64,000 nt of DNA from Cymbidium sinense (taxonomy: Eukaryota; Streptophyta; Magnoliopsida; Asparagales; Orchidaceae). Where the stretch lies: contig CM038216.1 in assembly GCA_021442155.1 (NCBI GenBank), positions 85,594,945 through 85,658,944 on the forward strand. The letters run 5' to 3'. Both the position numbers and the translations under genes were made by a program. Positions 47,760 to 60,072 of this stretch are shown in pieces. The notes below the pieces were generated by a model. The model was not told the DNA's origin, did not search any database, and saw only the letters and a list, made by a program, of their open reading frames with translations. Each line of letters opens with the position of its first letter. Positions within the stretch are counted from its first letter, which is position 1.

Positions 47760-48166
47760 TTTTTTTTTAAGAAAGAACAAATTCAAATTCAACATTTCTA
47801 CTTTTCGATTTCATCAACCAAGTAGAGTTTTCTAAGACACATGCAATGACATAGATAAAAATGAACACCCATAGAACAAATAAAATCCTTACGTAAGTAG
47901 ACCGTCTAGAAACACGTTCCATAAGTACCATTGGATGGGTGGTTCTTGAGTTCTCTAGTTTAGAACCACCTCGTCTCAGTAGGGTGATTATTATCTTTTG
48001 CCACTACCACAACTATAGACTCCATCACTTCTTTATCCTGCTCCACCACCTCCATATTCACTCCAGATCCCCACCAACACTATGATAAGTCTTAGCCTTG
48101 CCTCCACTAGATCTAGACTTGGCCTTGTTGTCGGTGATGTTCCTGTTATCAAGGTTCTGTCAATTC
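47760..48166 (-). pseudogene. GRP fragment copy 11, eroded
   Basis: Antisense GRP 3' fragment (T-run 47760-47768), about 80 bp shorter than copy 10 because of many small deletions in the UTR and Gly-rich region. Copy 10's TAG position reads AACAAG here, so the site does not share the nonsense codon in the same form. The right end is CAATTC in place of CCCATTC. No frame remains. Confidence 0.85.
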
Positions 48167-51100
48167 TTAGGGTTTAGGATTAGTTTAAGGTTTAGGGCTA
48201 GTTTAGATTTTAGGGTTTGGGTTTAAGGTTAGTTTAAGGTTAGTTTAGGGTTTAAGGTTTAGGGTTTAGGGTTTAGGATTTGGGGTTTAGCGTTTAGGGT
48301 TATAGGGTTTAGGGTTTAGGGTTTAGGGTTTAGGGTTTAGGGTTTTAGGGTTTAGGGTTGAAGGTTTAGGGTTGTAGGTTTAGGGTTTAGGGTTTTTCTA
48401 TTTGTTTTTATTTTTTATTTTTTTATTTTTTAAATTAATTAAACTGGTAGGTTTTGGAAGTTTATTTAGTTTATTTTTTTTACTTTATTTTTTTTATTTG
48501 GGTTTATTTTTATTTTTATTTAGTTTAGTTTATTTATTTTAGGTTTATTTATTTTAGTTATTTTTTAGGTTTAAGTTTAGGTCTAAATTTATTTTTTCAT
48601 TTAGTTGTATTTTTATTTATTTTTATGTGTAGATTTTATTTTTATTTTTAGGTTTAGGTTTAGTTTTTTATTTTACTTTTTTATTTTTAGGTTTTAGGTT
48701 TTTATTGTAAGTATATTTTTAGGTATTATTTTTCAGTTTAGGTTTAGGTTCATTTTTATTTAACTTAATTTTATTTAGTTTGGTTTAGATTTAGGTTTAG
48801 GTTTAGGTTTATTTTATCTTTATTTTAGGTTTATGTCTTTTTAGATTAGTTTAGGTTTTTTTTTTTTAGTTTAATTGGTTTTTTATTAATTTTAGTTTAG
48901 TTTATTTTTTTTTTTAGGTTTAGGTTTAGGTTTAGGTTTTAGTTTTGGTTTATTTATTTTATTTTTGTTATTTTATTTTGTTTTAGGTTTTTTTTTTATT
49001 TTTAGGTTTCATTTAGTTTAGGTTTAGGTTTTTAGCTTTTTAAGGTTTAGGGTTTAGGATTTAGGTTTTAAGTTTATTTTTAGGTTTTATTTTTTAGTTT
49101 AGGTTTAGGTTTATTTTTTGTTAATTTTATTTTATTTAGTTCATTGTTTAGGTTTAATTTACTTTAGGTTTATGTTTAGGTTTTATTTTTTTAGTATAGT
49201 TTATTTTAGTTTAGGTTTAGGTTTATTTTATTTTATTTATATTTTAAGTTAAGTTTTTATTTTTAGTGTAGAGTTTGGGCTTTATTTTTTAGGTTCATTT
49301 TTTAGGTTTAGGCTTTTGTTTAGTTTTTATTTTATTTTATTTTTGGTTTATTTTATTTTTATTTTATGTTTAGTTTTTATTTTTTTTTAGGTTTTTTATT
49401 CTTAGCTTGATTTTATTTTTTTAGTTTAGATTAGGTATTTATTTATTTAATTTTTTTTAATTTTTCTTTTTTTTTTCTTTTGATTTAATTTTAGGTTTAG
49501 TTTTAGGTTTTAGTTTAGGTTTATATTTTATGATATTTATGTTTTATTTAGGCTTAGGTTTGTTTATTTACTTTATTTTTTAGGTTTTATTTACTTTTGG
49601 TTTAGGTTTTAGGTTTTTAAGGTTTAGGGTTTAGGTTTTAGGGTTTAGGGTTGTAGGATTAAAGTTGTAGGTTTAAGGTTTAAGTGTTAGGGTGTATTTT
49701 AGGGTTTAGGGTTTAAGATTTAGGGTTTAGGGTTTAGGGTTTAGGGTTTATGGTTTTTTTTAAAAAAAAATTACGTAAACTGGTAGGTTTAGTTTTATTT
49801 AATTTATTTTTATTTTTATTTTTATTTAGGTTTATTTTTCATTTTTATTTGGATTTGTTTATTTATTTTAGTTTTATTTATTTTAGTTTAGGTTTTCTAT
49901 TTTAGTTTATTTTTTTTTAGGTTTAGGTTTAGGTTTAGGTTTATATTTATTTTAGTTTAGTTTATTTTTATTTTATTTTTTTAGGTTTGGGTTTATTTTT
50001 TATTTTAGGTTTAGCTTTAGGTTTTTATTTTATTTTTTTTTAAGTTTAGGTTTTAGGTTTTTATTTTAGGTTTTATTTTAGGTTTTATTTTTTAGTTTAG
50101 GTTTAAGTTTATTTTTAGTTTATTTTATTTTATTTAGTTTATGGTTTAGGTTTAGGTTTAGGTTTTATTTATTTTAGTTTAACTTATTGTAGTTTAGGTT
50201 TAAGTTTATTTTAATTTTATTTTAGGTTAAGTATTTTTAGTTTAGGGTTTGGGTTTTATCTTTTATTTACTTAAGTTTTTTTAAGTTTTTTTTTAAATTT
50301 AGTTGTTATTTTATTTTTTTTTAGGTTTATTTTATTTTTATTTTAGGTTTAGTTTTTATTTTATTTATGTTTTTTATTCTTAGCTTTATTTTATTTTTTA
50401 GTTTAGTTTAGGTTTTTATTTATTTTATTTTAGTTTATTTTTATTATTTTATTTTATTTTTAGGTTTAGGTTTAGGTTTTAGTTTAGGCTTTTATTTTAT
50501 TTAATTTTTTTTTTCAGTTCAGGTTTTTTGTTAATTTTATTTTTAGGTTATATTTACTTTTGGTTTAAGTTTTTGGGTTTTTAGGGTTTAGGGTTTAGGG
50601 TTTATGGTTTTAGGGTTGTAGGTTTAGGGTATAAAGTTAGTTTTAGGGTTTAGGGTTTAGGGTTTAGGATTTTAGGTTTACGATTTATGGTTCAGGTTTT
50701 TTTTTAAATTAAGTAAACCATTAGGTTTATGTTTATTTAGTTTACTTTTTTGGCTTATTTTTAAGTTTATGTTTTTATTTAGTTTTTATTTTATTTTATT
50801 TTATGTTTAGTTTTTATTATACTTAGGTTTACTATTTTTAGGGTTTTTTATTTTTTAGTTTAGTTTAGGTTTTTATTTTTTTAGTTTTGTTTTTATAATT
50901 TATTTTATTTTATTTTTAGGTTTAGGTTTAGTTTTAGGGTTAAGTTTTTGTTTAGGTTTAAGTTTAGGTTTTTATTTTATTTTATTTTATTTTTTATTTT
51001 ATTTAGGTTTAGGTTTTCTTATTTATTTTATTTTTAGGTTTATTTAGTTTAGGTTTCCCTTTTTAAGTTTTTAGGGTTTAGGGTTTACTATTTAAGGTTT

Positions 51101-51372
51101 GGGGTTTAAGTTTTAGGGTTTAGGGTTTAGGGTTAAGGGTTTAGGGTTGTAGGTTTTAGAGTTTAGGCTTTATGGTTTTAAGGTTTAGGATTTAGTGCTT
51201 AGGGTTGTAAGTTTAGGGTTTAGGGTTTAGGGTTAGGTTTTTTTATTTATTTTTAAATTAAGTAAATTGGTAGGTTTAGATTTATTTAGTTTATTTTTTT
51301 AGTTATTTTCATTTATTTTATTTTTTATTGTTGTTTAGGTTTATTTTTATTTTTATTTAGTTTAGTTTATTT
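48167..51372. repeat. T-rich monomers and telomere-like arrays
   Basis: Array 48167-48395 has five perfect TTTAGGG units at 48308-48342. 48396-49615 holds two partial monomers fused near 49040 through a short telomere-like seam. Array 49616-49755; monomer 49756-50575 opening TTACGTAAACTGGTAGG, with TATTCTTAGC near 50385; array 50576-50700; short monomer 50701-51060; array 51061-51240; monomer start 51241-51372 opening AAATTAAGTAAATTGGTAGG. No gene. Confidence 0.8.
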
Positions 51373-52060
51373 ATGGATTGTAATTTTAGTTGTAGAAGTT
51401 ATAGAGATAGTGTTGTGACATTAGTTGAACAAGTCATTAAAAAGAGTTAGTGATTTAGATATTTAGGCTCTATTGTTCAATGTGATGGTGAAATAGATGG
51501 AGATGTTATTAGTAGAATTCAAGTTGGATGGTTGAAGTGGAGGAATTCATTTAGCCTGTAGTGTGATAGAAAAGCAACGGTTAAACCTCAAGAAAAATTT
51601 TATAAGATGGTGGTAAGACCTGTAATGATTTATCATGTAGAATGTTGGCCAATAAAAGAGAAGCATGAGACTAACTTAAGTGTTGCATAGATGAGGATGC
51701 TCAGGTGGATTAGTGGCTGTACTCTTAGAGATAAAATGTGAAATGTGTATGTTTGAGAAAAAGTTGGAGTAGCTTTAGTGGAAGATAAAATTAGAGAGAG
51801 TCACCTTAGATGATTTGGCCACATAAAGCATCACCCGCCAAATGACTCGGTTAGAAGAGTAGATGCATTAGAAATGCCTTATGTTAAGAATGGTAGAGGT
51901 AGGCCAAAAAAGACATGGTTAAGATGTATAAAAAATGACCTTAGTATACTTGAATTGAATGAAAACCTAACACATAATAAAACACAATGGAGATGAAGGA
52001 TTCATATAGTCGACCTCACTTAGTGGGATAATGGCTTATTGTTGTTGTTGTTGTTGTTGT
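51373..52060 (+). mobile_element. RTE-type LINE 3' end, 5'-truncated, (TTG)n tail
   Basis: Plus-strand reading stays in one frame for about 600 bp but has many stops. It matches the C-terminal part of plant RTE polyproteins: [111 protein letters not shown], then the end of the ORF and a (TTG)n tail at about 52034-52060. It is inserted inside a T-rich monomer; TAGTTTATTTAT flanks both sides (left flank about 51361-51372, again after the tail), a possible target-site duplication. It is the only poly(A)-independent insert and the only LINE on the plus strand. Confidence 0.88.
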
Positions 52061-52941
52061 TATTGTTATTTAGTTTATTTATTTTAGTTTAGGTTTTTAT
52101 TTTAGTTTTTTTTAAGGTTTAGGTTTAGGTTTAGGTTTATTTTTATTTTATTTTTTAGGTTTAAGTTTAGGTTTAGGTTTTTATTTTATTTTTTTTAGGT
52201 TGAGGTTTTATTTTTTTCTTTTAGGTTTACTTTTAGGTTTTATTTTTTAATTTAGGTATATATTTATATTTAGTTTATTTTATTTTATTTAGGGTTTAGG
52301 TTTAGTATATTTTAGGTTTAGGTTTAGGTTTTATTTATTTTAGTTTAGGTTTAGGTTTATTTTTTTTTATTTTTGGTTTATGATTTTTTTATTAGGGTTT
52401 AGGTTTTATTGTTTATTAATTTTTAGGTTTTATTTTTTAGGTTTATTCTTAAGGCTTATGTTTTTATTTAGTTCTTATTTTCTTTTATTTTAGGTTTATT
52501 TTATTTTTATTTTATTTTTATTTTTTAGTTTAGTTTTGGTTTTTATTTATTTATTTTTAGTTTAGTTTTTATTTATTAGTTTATTTTCTTTTTAGGTTTA
52601 AGTTTAGGTTTGAGTTTAGGTTTAGGTTTTAGTATAGATTTTTATTTTATTTTATTTTGGTTTAGGCTTTTTATTTATTTTATTTCTATGTTTTATTTAG
52701 TTTTGGTTTAGGTTTATAGCATTTTAAGGTTTAGGGTTTAGGGTTTAGGGTTTAGGGTTTGGGGTTTAGGGTTTATGGTTTAGGGTTTAGGGTTTAGGTT
52801 TTATGTTTAAGGGCTTAGGGATTAGGGTTTAGGGTTTAGGGTTTTAGGGTTTAGGGTTTTTAGGGTTTTTAGGGTTTAGGGATTAGGGTTGAGGGTTTAG
52901 GTTTCAGGTCTAGGTTTCAGGTTTTAGTTTATTATTTAGGG
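52061..52941. repeat. Rest of the interrupted monomer and telomere-like array
   Basis: The T-rich monomer split by the RTE insert resumes and runs to about 52715. A telomere-like array with TTTAGGG, TTTGGGG and TTTATGG variants fills 52716-52941. No gene. Confidence 0.8.
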
Positions 52942-53433
52942 TTTTTTATTTTTTTTAAAAGAACAAATTCAGATTCAACATTTCTTCTTTTCGATTTCAT
53001 GAACCAACAAACACACCAAGTTTTCTAAGACACAAGCGATGACATAGATTAAAAATGAGCAAACATGGAGGAAATCAAAAACCCTAGATAACTATAACCA
53101 TCTATAGTATAAAGACACGGTTCCATAAGCAGCAAATCAGATCGATCGTTGTTACGTTTCTCTAATTCCCAACAAAACCACTTTGGCCTCTCAAGTAGCG
53201 GGATCCACCATCATATCCCCAATCTCTCTCCGCCACCACCACAGTTGTAAACTTCATCGCTCCTTTCACCTCCATAACCACCACTGCTCTGACCACCACC
53301 TCCATATCTACCAGCACCACTAGATCCCCCACCACCATTGTGATAATGGCCGCCTCCGCCTTCACCTCCATCGCCAAATTTATACTGAGCCTGGTTGATT
53401 GTGATGTTCCTGCTATTAAGGTTCTTCCCATTC
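52942..53433 (-). pseudogene. GRP fragment copy 12
   Basis: Antisense GRP 3' fragment with interrupted T-run 52942-52956. The sense strand at the RRM end reads ATCAACCAGGCTCAG, keeping the Gln codon that is TAG in copies 5, 9 and 10. The Gly-rich tail is frameshifted; the stretch RDWGYDGGSRYLRGQSG shows in one frame near its 3' end. The post-GRP phrase (AGTTACTTTAGG) follows near 53495. Confidence 0.86.
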
Positions 53434-54761
53434 CTAGGGTTTAGGTATAGGTTTAGGGTTATTAGAATTTAGGGTTCAATTTATTTTTTAATTTCTTTAG
53501 TTACTTTAGGTTTAGGTTTAGGGTTTGAGGTTTAGGGTTTAGGGTTTATGGTTAGGGTTTATAGTTTAGGGTTTAGGGTGTAGGGTTTAGGGTTTTGGGT
53601 TTAGGGTTTTATGGTTTAAGTTTTTAGGGTTTAGGGTTTAGAATTAGGGTTTAGGGTTTAGGGTTTAGGGTTTGGGGTTTAGGGTTTAAGGTTGTAGGTT
53701 TAGGGTTTAGGGTTTATGGTTTGGGGTTTAGGGTCTTAGGGTTTATGCTTTTAGGGTTTAGGGTTAAGGTTTAGACTTACAGTTTAGGGTTTAGGGTTTT
53801 TTTTAAATTACTTAAACCGATAATTTTAGGTTTATTTAGTTTAGTTTTTATTTATTTTAATTTATTTTATTATATCTTTATTTAGGTTTATTTTTTATTT
53901 TTATTTAGTTTAGTTTATTTATTTTAGGTTTATTTATTTAGCTTTAGGTTTTATTTTATTTTATTTTTTTTTAGGTTTAGGTTTAGGTTTATGTTTATTT
54001 TTTTGGTTTAGTTTTATTTTTATTTTTTTAGGTGTAGGTTTTATTTTTTATTTTTAGGTTTAGGTTTAGGTTTTTATTTTATTTTTTAGGTTTAGGTTTT
54101 AGATTTTTATTTTAGGATTATTTTTAGGTTTTATTTTTCAATTTAGGTTTATGTTTATTTTTAGTTTAGTTTATTTTATTTAGTTTAGGATTAGGTTTAG
54201 GTTTAGTTCATTTTAAGTTTAGGCTTAGGTTTTATTTATTTAGTTTAGGTATAAGTTTATTTTTTATTATTTATTTTAGGTTTAGTTTTTTTTTATTTTA
54301 GGGTTTAGGTTTTATTTGTTATTAATTTATAAGTTTATTTCTTAGGTTTAGGTTTTTATTTAGTTTTTATTTTATTTTATTTTAGCTTTATTTTATTTTT
54401 ATTTTATTTTTATTTTATGTTTAATTTTTATTTGATTTTTATGTTTATATTATTTTTTTAGTCTAGTTTAGGTTTTTATTTAATTTATTTTAGTTTAGTT
54501 TTTATTTTTTATTTTATTTTATTTTTGGGATTAGGCTTAGGTTTAGGTTTAGGTTTAGGTTTTAGTTTAGGTTTTAGTTTAGGTTTTTATTTATTTTACT
54601 TATTTTATTTTATTTAGTTTTAGGTTTCTTTATTTATTATATTTTTATTTAGTTTAGGTTTAGGAATTTAAGTTTTTTGGGTTTAGGGTTTGGGGTTTAG
54701 GGCTTAGGGTTGTAGGTTTTAGGGTTTAAGGTTTAGGGTTTAGGGTTTAGGTTTTTTGGTG
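53434..54761. repeat. Telomere-like array, T-rich monomer, telomere-like array
   Basis: Array 53434-53800 with the post-GRP phrase, monomer 53801-54670 (opening near 53805, AAATTACTTAAACCGATAA), array 54671-54761. No gene. Confidence 0.82.
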
Positions 54762-55227
54762 TTTTTTTTACAAAAAAAATTTAGATTCAACATTTCTTCT
54801 TTTCGATTTCATCAACCAAGTAACACACTAAGTTTTCTAAGACACAAGCAATGACATAGATAAAAAATGAGCACGCATAGGGAAAATCAAAAACCCTAGA
54901 TAACTAAAACCATGTCTACTATAAAGACATAGTTCCATAAGCAGTAGATCGGATCGGCCGTTCTTCAATTTTTCTAGTTCCCATCAGAACACCCTGACCT
55001 CTCGAGTAGCAGGATCCATCATCATATCCCCGATCTCTCCCTCCACCATAACCATGGTTGTTACCTCCGTCACTCCTCCCGCCTTCATAACCAGCACTAC
55101 TCTGACCACCACCTCCATATCCACCCGGCACCTCAGATCCCCATTGTGATAGCGCCACCTCACATTCTCTGAGATTTAGGGAGCACGGTTGGCGGTGATG
55201 TTCCTACCATCAAGGTTCTTCCCATTC
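54762..55227 (-). pseudogene. GRP fragment copy 13
   Basis: Antisense GRP 3' fragment (T-run 54762-54769). The frame 55158-54919 reads VPGGYGGGGQSSAGYEGGRS, GYGGGRDRGYDDGSCYSRGQ, then a one-base shift replaces GGSDGNWRN by unrelated residues running into the UTR. The word GAGCACGGTTGG near 55180 is shared with copy 14, suggesting a common subfamily. Confidence 0.87.
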
Positions 55228-58200
55228 TTATGGTTTAAGTTTAGGTTTAGGTTTATTAGGTTTTATGGTTTAGGTTTATTTTTAATTTTTTTAGTTACTT
55301 TAGGTTTATGTTTAGGGTTTGGGGTTTAGTGTTTAGGGTTTAGGGTTAGGATTAAGGGTTTAGGGTTTAGGGTTTAGGGTTTAGGGTTTAGTGTTTAGGA
55401 TTTTATGGTTTATGCTTTTAGGGTTTAGGATTTAAATTTGGGTTTAGGATTTAGGGTTTTTTAAAGTTTAGGGTTTAGGGTTTGGGGTTTAGGGTTGTAA
55501 GTATAGAGTTTAGAGTTTAGGGTTTAGGGTTGTAAGTTTAGGGTTTAGGGTTTGGGTTTAGGGCTTTAGGGTTTATGGTTTTAGGGTTTAGGGTTCAAGG
55601 TTAGGGTATAGGGTTTACGATTTAGGGTTGAGGATTTAGAATTACCATTTAGGGTTTATAGTTTTATGGTTTATGCTTTTAGGGTTTAGTGTTTAGAATT
55701 AGGGTTTAGGGTGTAGGGTTTTTAGGATTTACGGTTGTAGGTTTAGGGTTTAGGTTTTAGGGTTTGTGGTTTAGGGTTTTAGGGTTAATGCTTTTAGGGT
55801 TTAGGGTTTAGGGTTAGGGTTTAGTGTTTATGGTTTAGGGTTTAGGTTATAGGGTTTAGGGTTTAAGGTTTAATGTTTTTTTAGGGTTTAACATTTAGGG
55901 TTTAGGGTTTAGGGTTTAGGTTTATGGTATTTTTTCTTAAATTAAGTAAAGTTGTAGGTTTAGGTTTATTTAGTTTATTTATTATTTATTTTAGTTAATT
56001 TTATTTTTATTTTTATTTTTATTTAGGATTATTTTTTAGTTTATTTATTTTATGTTTATTTATTTTTGTTTATATTTTTTATGTTAGTTTATTTTTTAGG
56101 TTTAGGTTTAGGTTTATGTTTATATTTTAGTTTAGTTTTATTTCAATTTTATTTTTGAGGTTTAGGTTTTATTATTTATTTTTAGGTTTAGGTTTAGGTT
56201 TTTATTTTATTTATTTAGGTTTAGGTTTTAGGTTTTTCTTTTAGGTTTATTTCTAGGTTTTAATTTTCAATTTAGGTTTAGATTAATTTTTAGTTATTTT
56301 ATTTTATTTAGTTTAGGTTTAGTTTATTTTAGGTTTAGGTTTAGGTTTTAATTATTTTAGTTTAGTTTATTTTAGTTTAGGTTTAGGTTTATTTTATTTT
56401 ATTTATTTTAGGTTTAGTTTTTTTTAGCTTATAGTTTAGGTTTTATTTTTTTTATTAATTTTTAGTTTTATTTTTTTAGGTTTAGGTTTTATTTAGTTTT
56501 ATTTTATTTTAATTTATTTATGGTTTTTTATTTTTATGTTTAGTTTTATTTTATTAATGTTTTCTATTTTTAAGTTTATTTTTGTAGTTTAGTTTAGTTT
56601 TTTATTTGTTTTATTTTAGTTTGGTTTAGGTTTCTATTTATTTTATTTTAATTAAATTTTTATTTTATATTTTATTCTATTTTTAGGTTTATGTTTAGGT
56701 TTAGGTTTAGGTTTAGGTTTAGGTTTTAGTTTAGGTTTTATTTTATTTTATTATTTTTTTTATTTAGGTTTAGGTTTTATTTTGTCAAGGTTTAAGTTTT
56801 GAAGTTTTTAGGGTTTAGGGTTTAGGGTTTAGGGTTTAGAGTTTGGGGTTTAGGGTTTAGGGTTTGGGGTTTAGGGTTTAGGGTTTAGGGTTAGTTTCAG
56901 GGTTTAGGCGTTGTGTTTTTTTTTTAATTTTTAATTTATATAAGATTTAGGGTTTTGGGTTAGCTTTAGGGTTTACGGTTTAGGGTATTTATTTTAGAAT
57001 TAAATAAACTAGTATGTTTAGATTTATTTAGTCTATTTTATTTATATCTATGTTTAAGTTTTATTTTGTTTAATTTATTTATTTTAGTTTAGGTTTTTTA
57101 TTCTAGTTTATTTTTGTGGTTAGGTTTAGGTTTATGCTTATTTTTTTGTTTAGTTTTATTTTTGTTTTATTTAGGGTTTAGGGTTTTAAGGTTTAGGTTT
57201 AGGCTTAGGGTTTAGGGTTTAGGGTTTACGATTTAGGGTTCAAGATTTAGTGTTTTAGCTTTAGAGTTTAAGGTTTTGAGGGGTTTAGGGTTTAAGGTTT
57301 AGGATTCAAGGTTTAAGGTTTAGGGTTTTTTAGGGTTTAGGGTTTAGGGTTTAAGGTTTAGGGTTTAGGGTTGTAGGTTTAGGATTTAGGGTTTAGACTT
57401 AGTTTTTCAGGTTAGGGTTTAGGGTTTAGAGTTTAGGATTTAGGGTTTAGGGTTTAAAGTTTTCTTTTTTAAAATTAAGTAAACTGGTAGGTTTAGATTG
57501 ATTTAGTTTATTTTATATTTATTTTAGTTTATTTTATTTTTTATTATTATTTAGGTTTATTATTATTATTTTTGTTTAGTTTATTAATTTTAGGTTTATT
57601 TTTTCTGTTTAGCTTTTTTATTTTAGTATATTTTTTAGGTTTAGGTTAAGGTTTATTTTTAACTGAGATTTATTTTTATTTTATTTTTTAGGTTTAAGGT
57701 TTAAGGTTTTGAGGGGTTTAGGGTTAAAGGTTTAGGATTCAGGGTTTAAGGTTTAGGGTTTTTAGGGTTTAGAGTTTAGTGTTTAAGGTTTAGGGTTTAG
57801 GGTTGTAGGTTTACGATTTAGGGTTTAGATTTAGTTTTACGGGTTAGGGTTTAGGGTTTAGAGTTTAGGATTTAGGGTTTAGGGTTAAAAGGTTTCTTTT
57901 TTAAAATTATGTAAACTGGTAGGTTTAGATTGATTTAGTTTATTTTATATTTATTTTAGTTTATTTTATTTTTTTATTTTTATTTAGGTTTATTATTATT
58001 ATTTTTTTTAGTTTATTAATTTTAGGTTTATTTTTTTTGTTTAGCTTTTTTATTTTAGTTTATTTTTTAGGTTTAGGTTTAGGTTTATTTTTAATTGAGA
58101 TTTATTTTTATTTTATTTTTTAGGTTCAGGTTTTATTTTTTATTTTCAGGTTTAGGTTTAGGTTTTTATTTTATTTTTTTAGGTTTAGGTTTTAGATTTT

Positions 58201-59617
58201 TATTTTAGGTTTATTTTTAAGTTTTATTTTTTAGTTTAGTTGTAGGTTTATTATTAGTTTATGTTATTATATTTAGTTTAAAGTTTAGGTTTAGGTTTTA
58301 TTTATTTTATTTTAGGTTAGGTTTATTTTATTTTTATTTTAGGTTTAGGTTTTTTTAGTTTAGGCTTTACATTTTTTTAATTATTTATTTTTTAGGTTTA
58401 TAATTTATTTTATTTAGGGTTTATGGTTTAGGGTTAGGGTTTATGGTTTAAGGTTTAGGGTTAGTTTAGGGTTTAGGGTTTAGGGTTAGTTTAGGGTTTA
58501 TGGTTTAGGGTTTAGGGTTGTACATTTTGGGGTTTAGGGTTTAGGGTTTAGGGTTTAGGATCAGTTTTAGGGTTAAGGTTTTTCTTTATTTTCTTTTAAT
58601 TTTTTTTTAGGACTTTTGGTTTAGGGTTTAGGGTTAGTTTTAAGGTTTAGGATTTAAGGTTTAGGGTTTATTTTTAATTAAGTAAATTGGTAGGTTTATG
58701 TTTATTTAGTTTATCTAATTTATTTTTTATTTATCTTAGTTTATTTTATTTTTTAATATGATTTAGGTTTATTTTTTTATTTAGTTTAGTTTATTTATTT
58801 TACTTTAGTTTTTTTATTTTAGTTTACATTTTAGGTTTAGTTTTCGGTTTATTTTTATTTTTTTTAGTTTAGTTTTATTTTTCTTTTATTTTTATGGTTT
58901 AGGTTTTATTCATTTTTTTTAGGTTTAGGTTTAGGTTTTTATTTTATTTTTTAGGTTTATGTTTTTTATTTTAGGTTTACTTTTAGGTTTTATTTTTTAG
59001 TGTAGGTTTAGTTTTATTTTTAGGTTATTTTATTTTATTTAGCTTAGGTTTACGTTTAGGTTTAGTTTATTTTAAGTTTAGGTTTAGGTTTTATTTATCT
59101 TAGTTTAGTTTATTTTAGTTTAGGTTTAGGTTAATTTTATTTTTATTTTAGGTTTAGGTTTTTCTTTTAGTTTATGGGTTATATTTTATTATTTATTTAT
59201 TTTTAGGTTTTATTTTTAGGTTTATTATTAGGTTTATGCTATTATTAAAATATAATTTTATTATATTTTAGTTTTATTTTATTTTTATTTTTATTTTAAT
59301 TATAATTTGATTTATGATTTTTATTTTTCTAGTTTAGTTTATGTTTTTATTTATTTAATTTTAGTTTAGTGTTTATTTTTTATTTAATTTTTTTTTTAGG
59401 TTTAGGTTCTTTTATTTATTTTATTTTTTGGTTTTATTTAGGATTTAGGGTTAGTTTAGGGTTTAGGTTTTGGGATTACGATTTAGGGTTTAGGGTTTAC
59501 AATTTAGGGTTTAGGTTTTAGGGTTTCGCATTTACGGTTTAGGGTTTTGGTTTTAGGTTTAGGTTTTCGGTTTTAGTTTAGGGTTAAGGGTTTTTGGTTT
59601 AGGGTTTAGGATTTAGG
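55228..59617. repeat. Long telomere-like region with complete and partial T-rich monomers
   Basis: 55228-55930 is the longest telomere-like tract (four perfect units at 55359-55386), starting with the post-GRP phrase. Monomer 55931-56795; array 56796-56995 with four perfect units at 56807-56834; partial monomer 56996-57170; array to 57465. A segment of about 433 bp is duplicated in tandem (GAGGGGTTTAGGG at 57278 and 57711), each copy carrying a monomer start (AAGTAAACTGG, ATGTAAACTGG). Monomer to 58420; array 58421-58670; monomer 58671-59440; array 59441-59617. No gene. Confidence 0.8.
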
Positions 59618-60072
59618 GAACAAATTTAGATTCAACATTTCTTCTTTTCGATTTCATGAACCAAGTAACACACCAAGTTTTCTATGACATAAGCGATGAC
59701 TTAGATAAAAAATGAGCACGCTTAGAGCAAATCAAAAACCCTAGATAACTAAAATTATCTCTACTATAAAGACAGTTCCATAAGTAGAAGATTGGATCGA
59801 CCGTTCTTTAGTTTCTCCAGTCCCCATCAGAACCACCCTGGCCTCTAGAGTATCGGGATCCACCACCAACTCCCCGATCTCTCCCTCTGCCACCGCCATG
59901 GCTGTAACCACCGTCGGTCCTCTCACTTCCATAACCACCACTGCTCCGACCACCACCTCCATATTCACCAGCACTTCTAGTTCCCCCACCACCACTATGA
60001 TAACCACCAGCCTCGCCTTGACTCTAGAGTGAGCACGGTTGGGGTGATGTTCTGTCAAGGATCTACCCATTC
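59618..60072 (-). pseudogene. GRP fragment copy 14
   Basis: Antisense GRP 3' fragment without a clear T-run: telomere-like GATTTAGG runs straight into GAACAAATTTAGATTCAAC. UTR, Gly-rich tail (frames mixed) and RRM end are present. It shares GAGCACGGTTGG near 60030 with copy 13. The right boundary is CCCATTC, as in the others. Confidence 0.86.

Noticed and set aside
7127..60072. CRISPR-like or other regularly spaced array of GRP fragments
   Set aside because: The repeats are 40-490 bp pieces of a eukaryotic gene with irregular spacing of 0.8 to 10 kb, and the setting is a plant nuclear genome.
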